64,000 bases of DNA from Marinobacter sp. 2_MG-2023. GTDB taxonomy: Bacteria; Pseudomonadota; Gammaproteobacteria; Pseudomonadales; Oleiphilaceae. The position numbers and the translations under genes are program-made. The DNA is taken from contig NZ_JAUOPH010000002.1 of NCBI RefSeq assembly GCF_030546935.1, forward strand, positions 558,001 to 622,000, written 5' to 3'. The notes beneath the pieces were generated by a model, which saw nothing but the letters and a program-made list of their open reading frames with translations, was not told the DNA's origin and searched no databases. Position 1 is the stretch's first letter. Every line of letters starts with the position of its first letter. Positions 63,466 to 64,000 of this stretch are shown here, one piece after another.

Positions 63466-64000
63466 TGATGGAATCTCTCGAAACTATATGGAACCTCGGT
63501 GTTAAAGAGCTGCGCAGCGTCTGGCACGACAAGGTTCTGCTGATTTTTGTGTTGCTGGCTTTTACTTTGATTGTCTATACCGCAGGCTCTGCTGGCTCCA
63601 TGGAGCTGCACAATGCACCCGTGGCGGTCGTGGATGAAGATCAGACAGTGCTTTCCGGGCGCGTTATCAACTCGCTGCAACAGCCCTGGTTTCTGAAGCC
63701 TGATCTCGTTAGCCTCAGTCAGATAGACGAGATGCTGGATCAGGGTACCCATACTTTCGCCCTGGTCATTCCTGAAGGTTTTGAACGGGACGTACGCAGT
63801 GGAAAAGTATCCAGCCTGCAACTGGATATTGATGCCACACGGATGACACAGGCGTTTATCGGCGCCAGCTACATTGAGCAGATAATTACCACTGAAGTAG
63901 CGGAATACCTGGAGACGGGAAGCTCCGCAAGTACGCTTCAGGTAGAACTGATTACCCGGGTCAGCTTTAATCCGAATCTCGAAGGCACCTGGTTCGGCGG
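63465..64000 (+). CDS. ABC-2 type permease (YhhJ-like), 5' part
   Basis: The frame starts at ATG 63465, overlapping the preceding stop by one base (TGATG; a second ATG follows at once), and runs off the window after 178 codons. The visible part reads MMESLETIWNLGVKELRSVW, a membrane helix (LLIFVLLAFTLIVYTAGSA), then the periplasmic domain with APVAVVDEDQ and FALVIPEGFERDV, as in YhhJ and the permease half of RbbA. It completes the HlyD-RbbA-YhhJ-type exporter. Confidence 0.92.
   Translation, partial: MMESLETIWNLGVKELRSVWHDKVLLIFVLLAFTLIVYTAGSAGSMELHNAPVAVVDEDQTVLSGRVINSLQQPWFLKPDLVSLSQIDEMLDQGTHTFALVIPEGFERDVRSGKVSSLQLDIDATRMTQAFIGASYIEQIITTEVAEYLETGSSASTLQVELITRVSFNPNLEGTWFG

Overview
The window looks like the chromosomal replication-origin region of a marine gammaproteobacterium of the Marinobacter type. 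The basis is the rpmH-rnpA-yidD-yidC-mnmE block facing away from dnaA-dnaN-recF-gyrB, the Pseudomonas/Marinobacter-like proteins, a GC content estimated by eye in the mid-50s percent, and the mix of sulfur, copper and hydrophobic-compound genes. The genus is an inference from protein character, not a database result. I see no tRNA, rRNA, CRISPR array, insertion sequence or integrase.

Layout. 1-1367: a cut-off short-chain dehydrogenase and a DJ-1/PfpI protein, both minus strand. 1640-5712: mnmE, yidC, yidD, rnpA, rpmH (minus). 5713-6389: probable oriC with degenerate DnaA boxes and a long AT-rich inverted repeat. 6390-14000: dnaA, dnaN, an ABC1/AarF-type kinase gene set between dnaN and recF, recF carrying two parS-like palindromes inside its reading frame, and gyrB with a strong terminator. 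14121-16235: a membrane protein and gabT. 16463-19880: a tightly overlapping operon for an MbnP-type copper-protein-like lipoprotein, an MbnH-type di-heme enzyme and a His-rich outer-membrane barrel. 19887-23588: two divergent ABC exporters, one apparently starting at an ATC codon. 23664-24821: an orphan contractile tail-sheath gene whose 3' end overlaps recD. 24775-34393: recC-recB-recD. 34671-37956: a DUF1302/DUF1329 export-type pair. 38041-40934: a thiamine-diphosphate enzyme divergent from an AraC-type regulator. 41209-45934: a five-gene operon (FAD monooxygenase, BASS transporter, two SDR enzymes, TauE/SafE exporter). 46001-49974: FAN1 nuclease plus an Fe-S helicase with an N-terminal nuclease-like domain. 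50003-52778: a VOC protein and a GAF-GGDEF-EAL protein. 53001-57863: a sulfur module (sulfide:quinone oxidoreductase, periplasmic DsrE-like protein, and a rhodanese / octaheme cytochrome / cytochrome b operon). 57986-64000: a phospholipase D-like lipoprotein and a YhiI-RbbA-YhhJ-type exporter cut by the window end.

How the genes work together. The left third is core replication, tRNA modification, RNA processing and membrane insertion. recBCD and the FAN1/helicase pair are DNA repair. The most interesting accessory systems are the MbnP/MbnH/barrel operon, the orphan sheath, the uncharacterised five-gene monooxygenase operon, and the sulfur module. Both divergent control regions of the sulfur module contain an FNR/Anr-like box and an AT-rich palindrome, which suggests joint control by oxygen and possibly sulfide.
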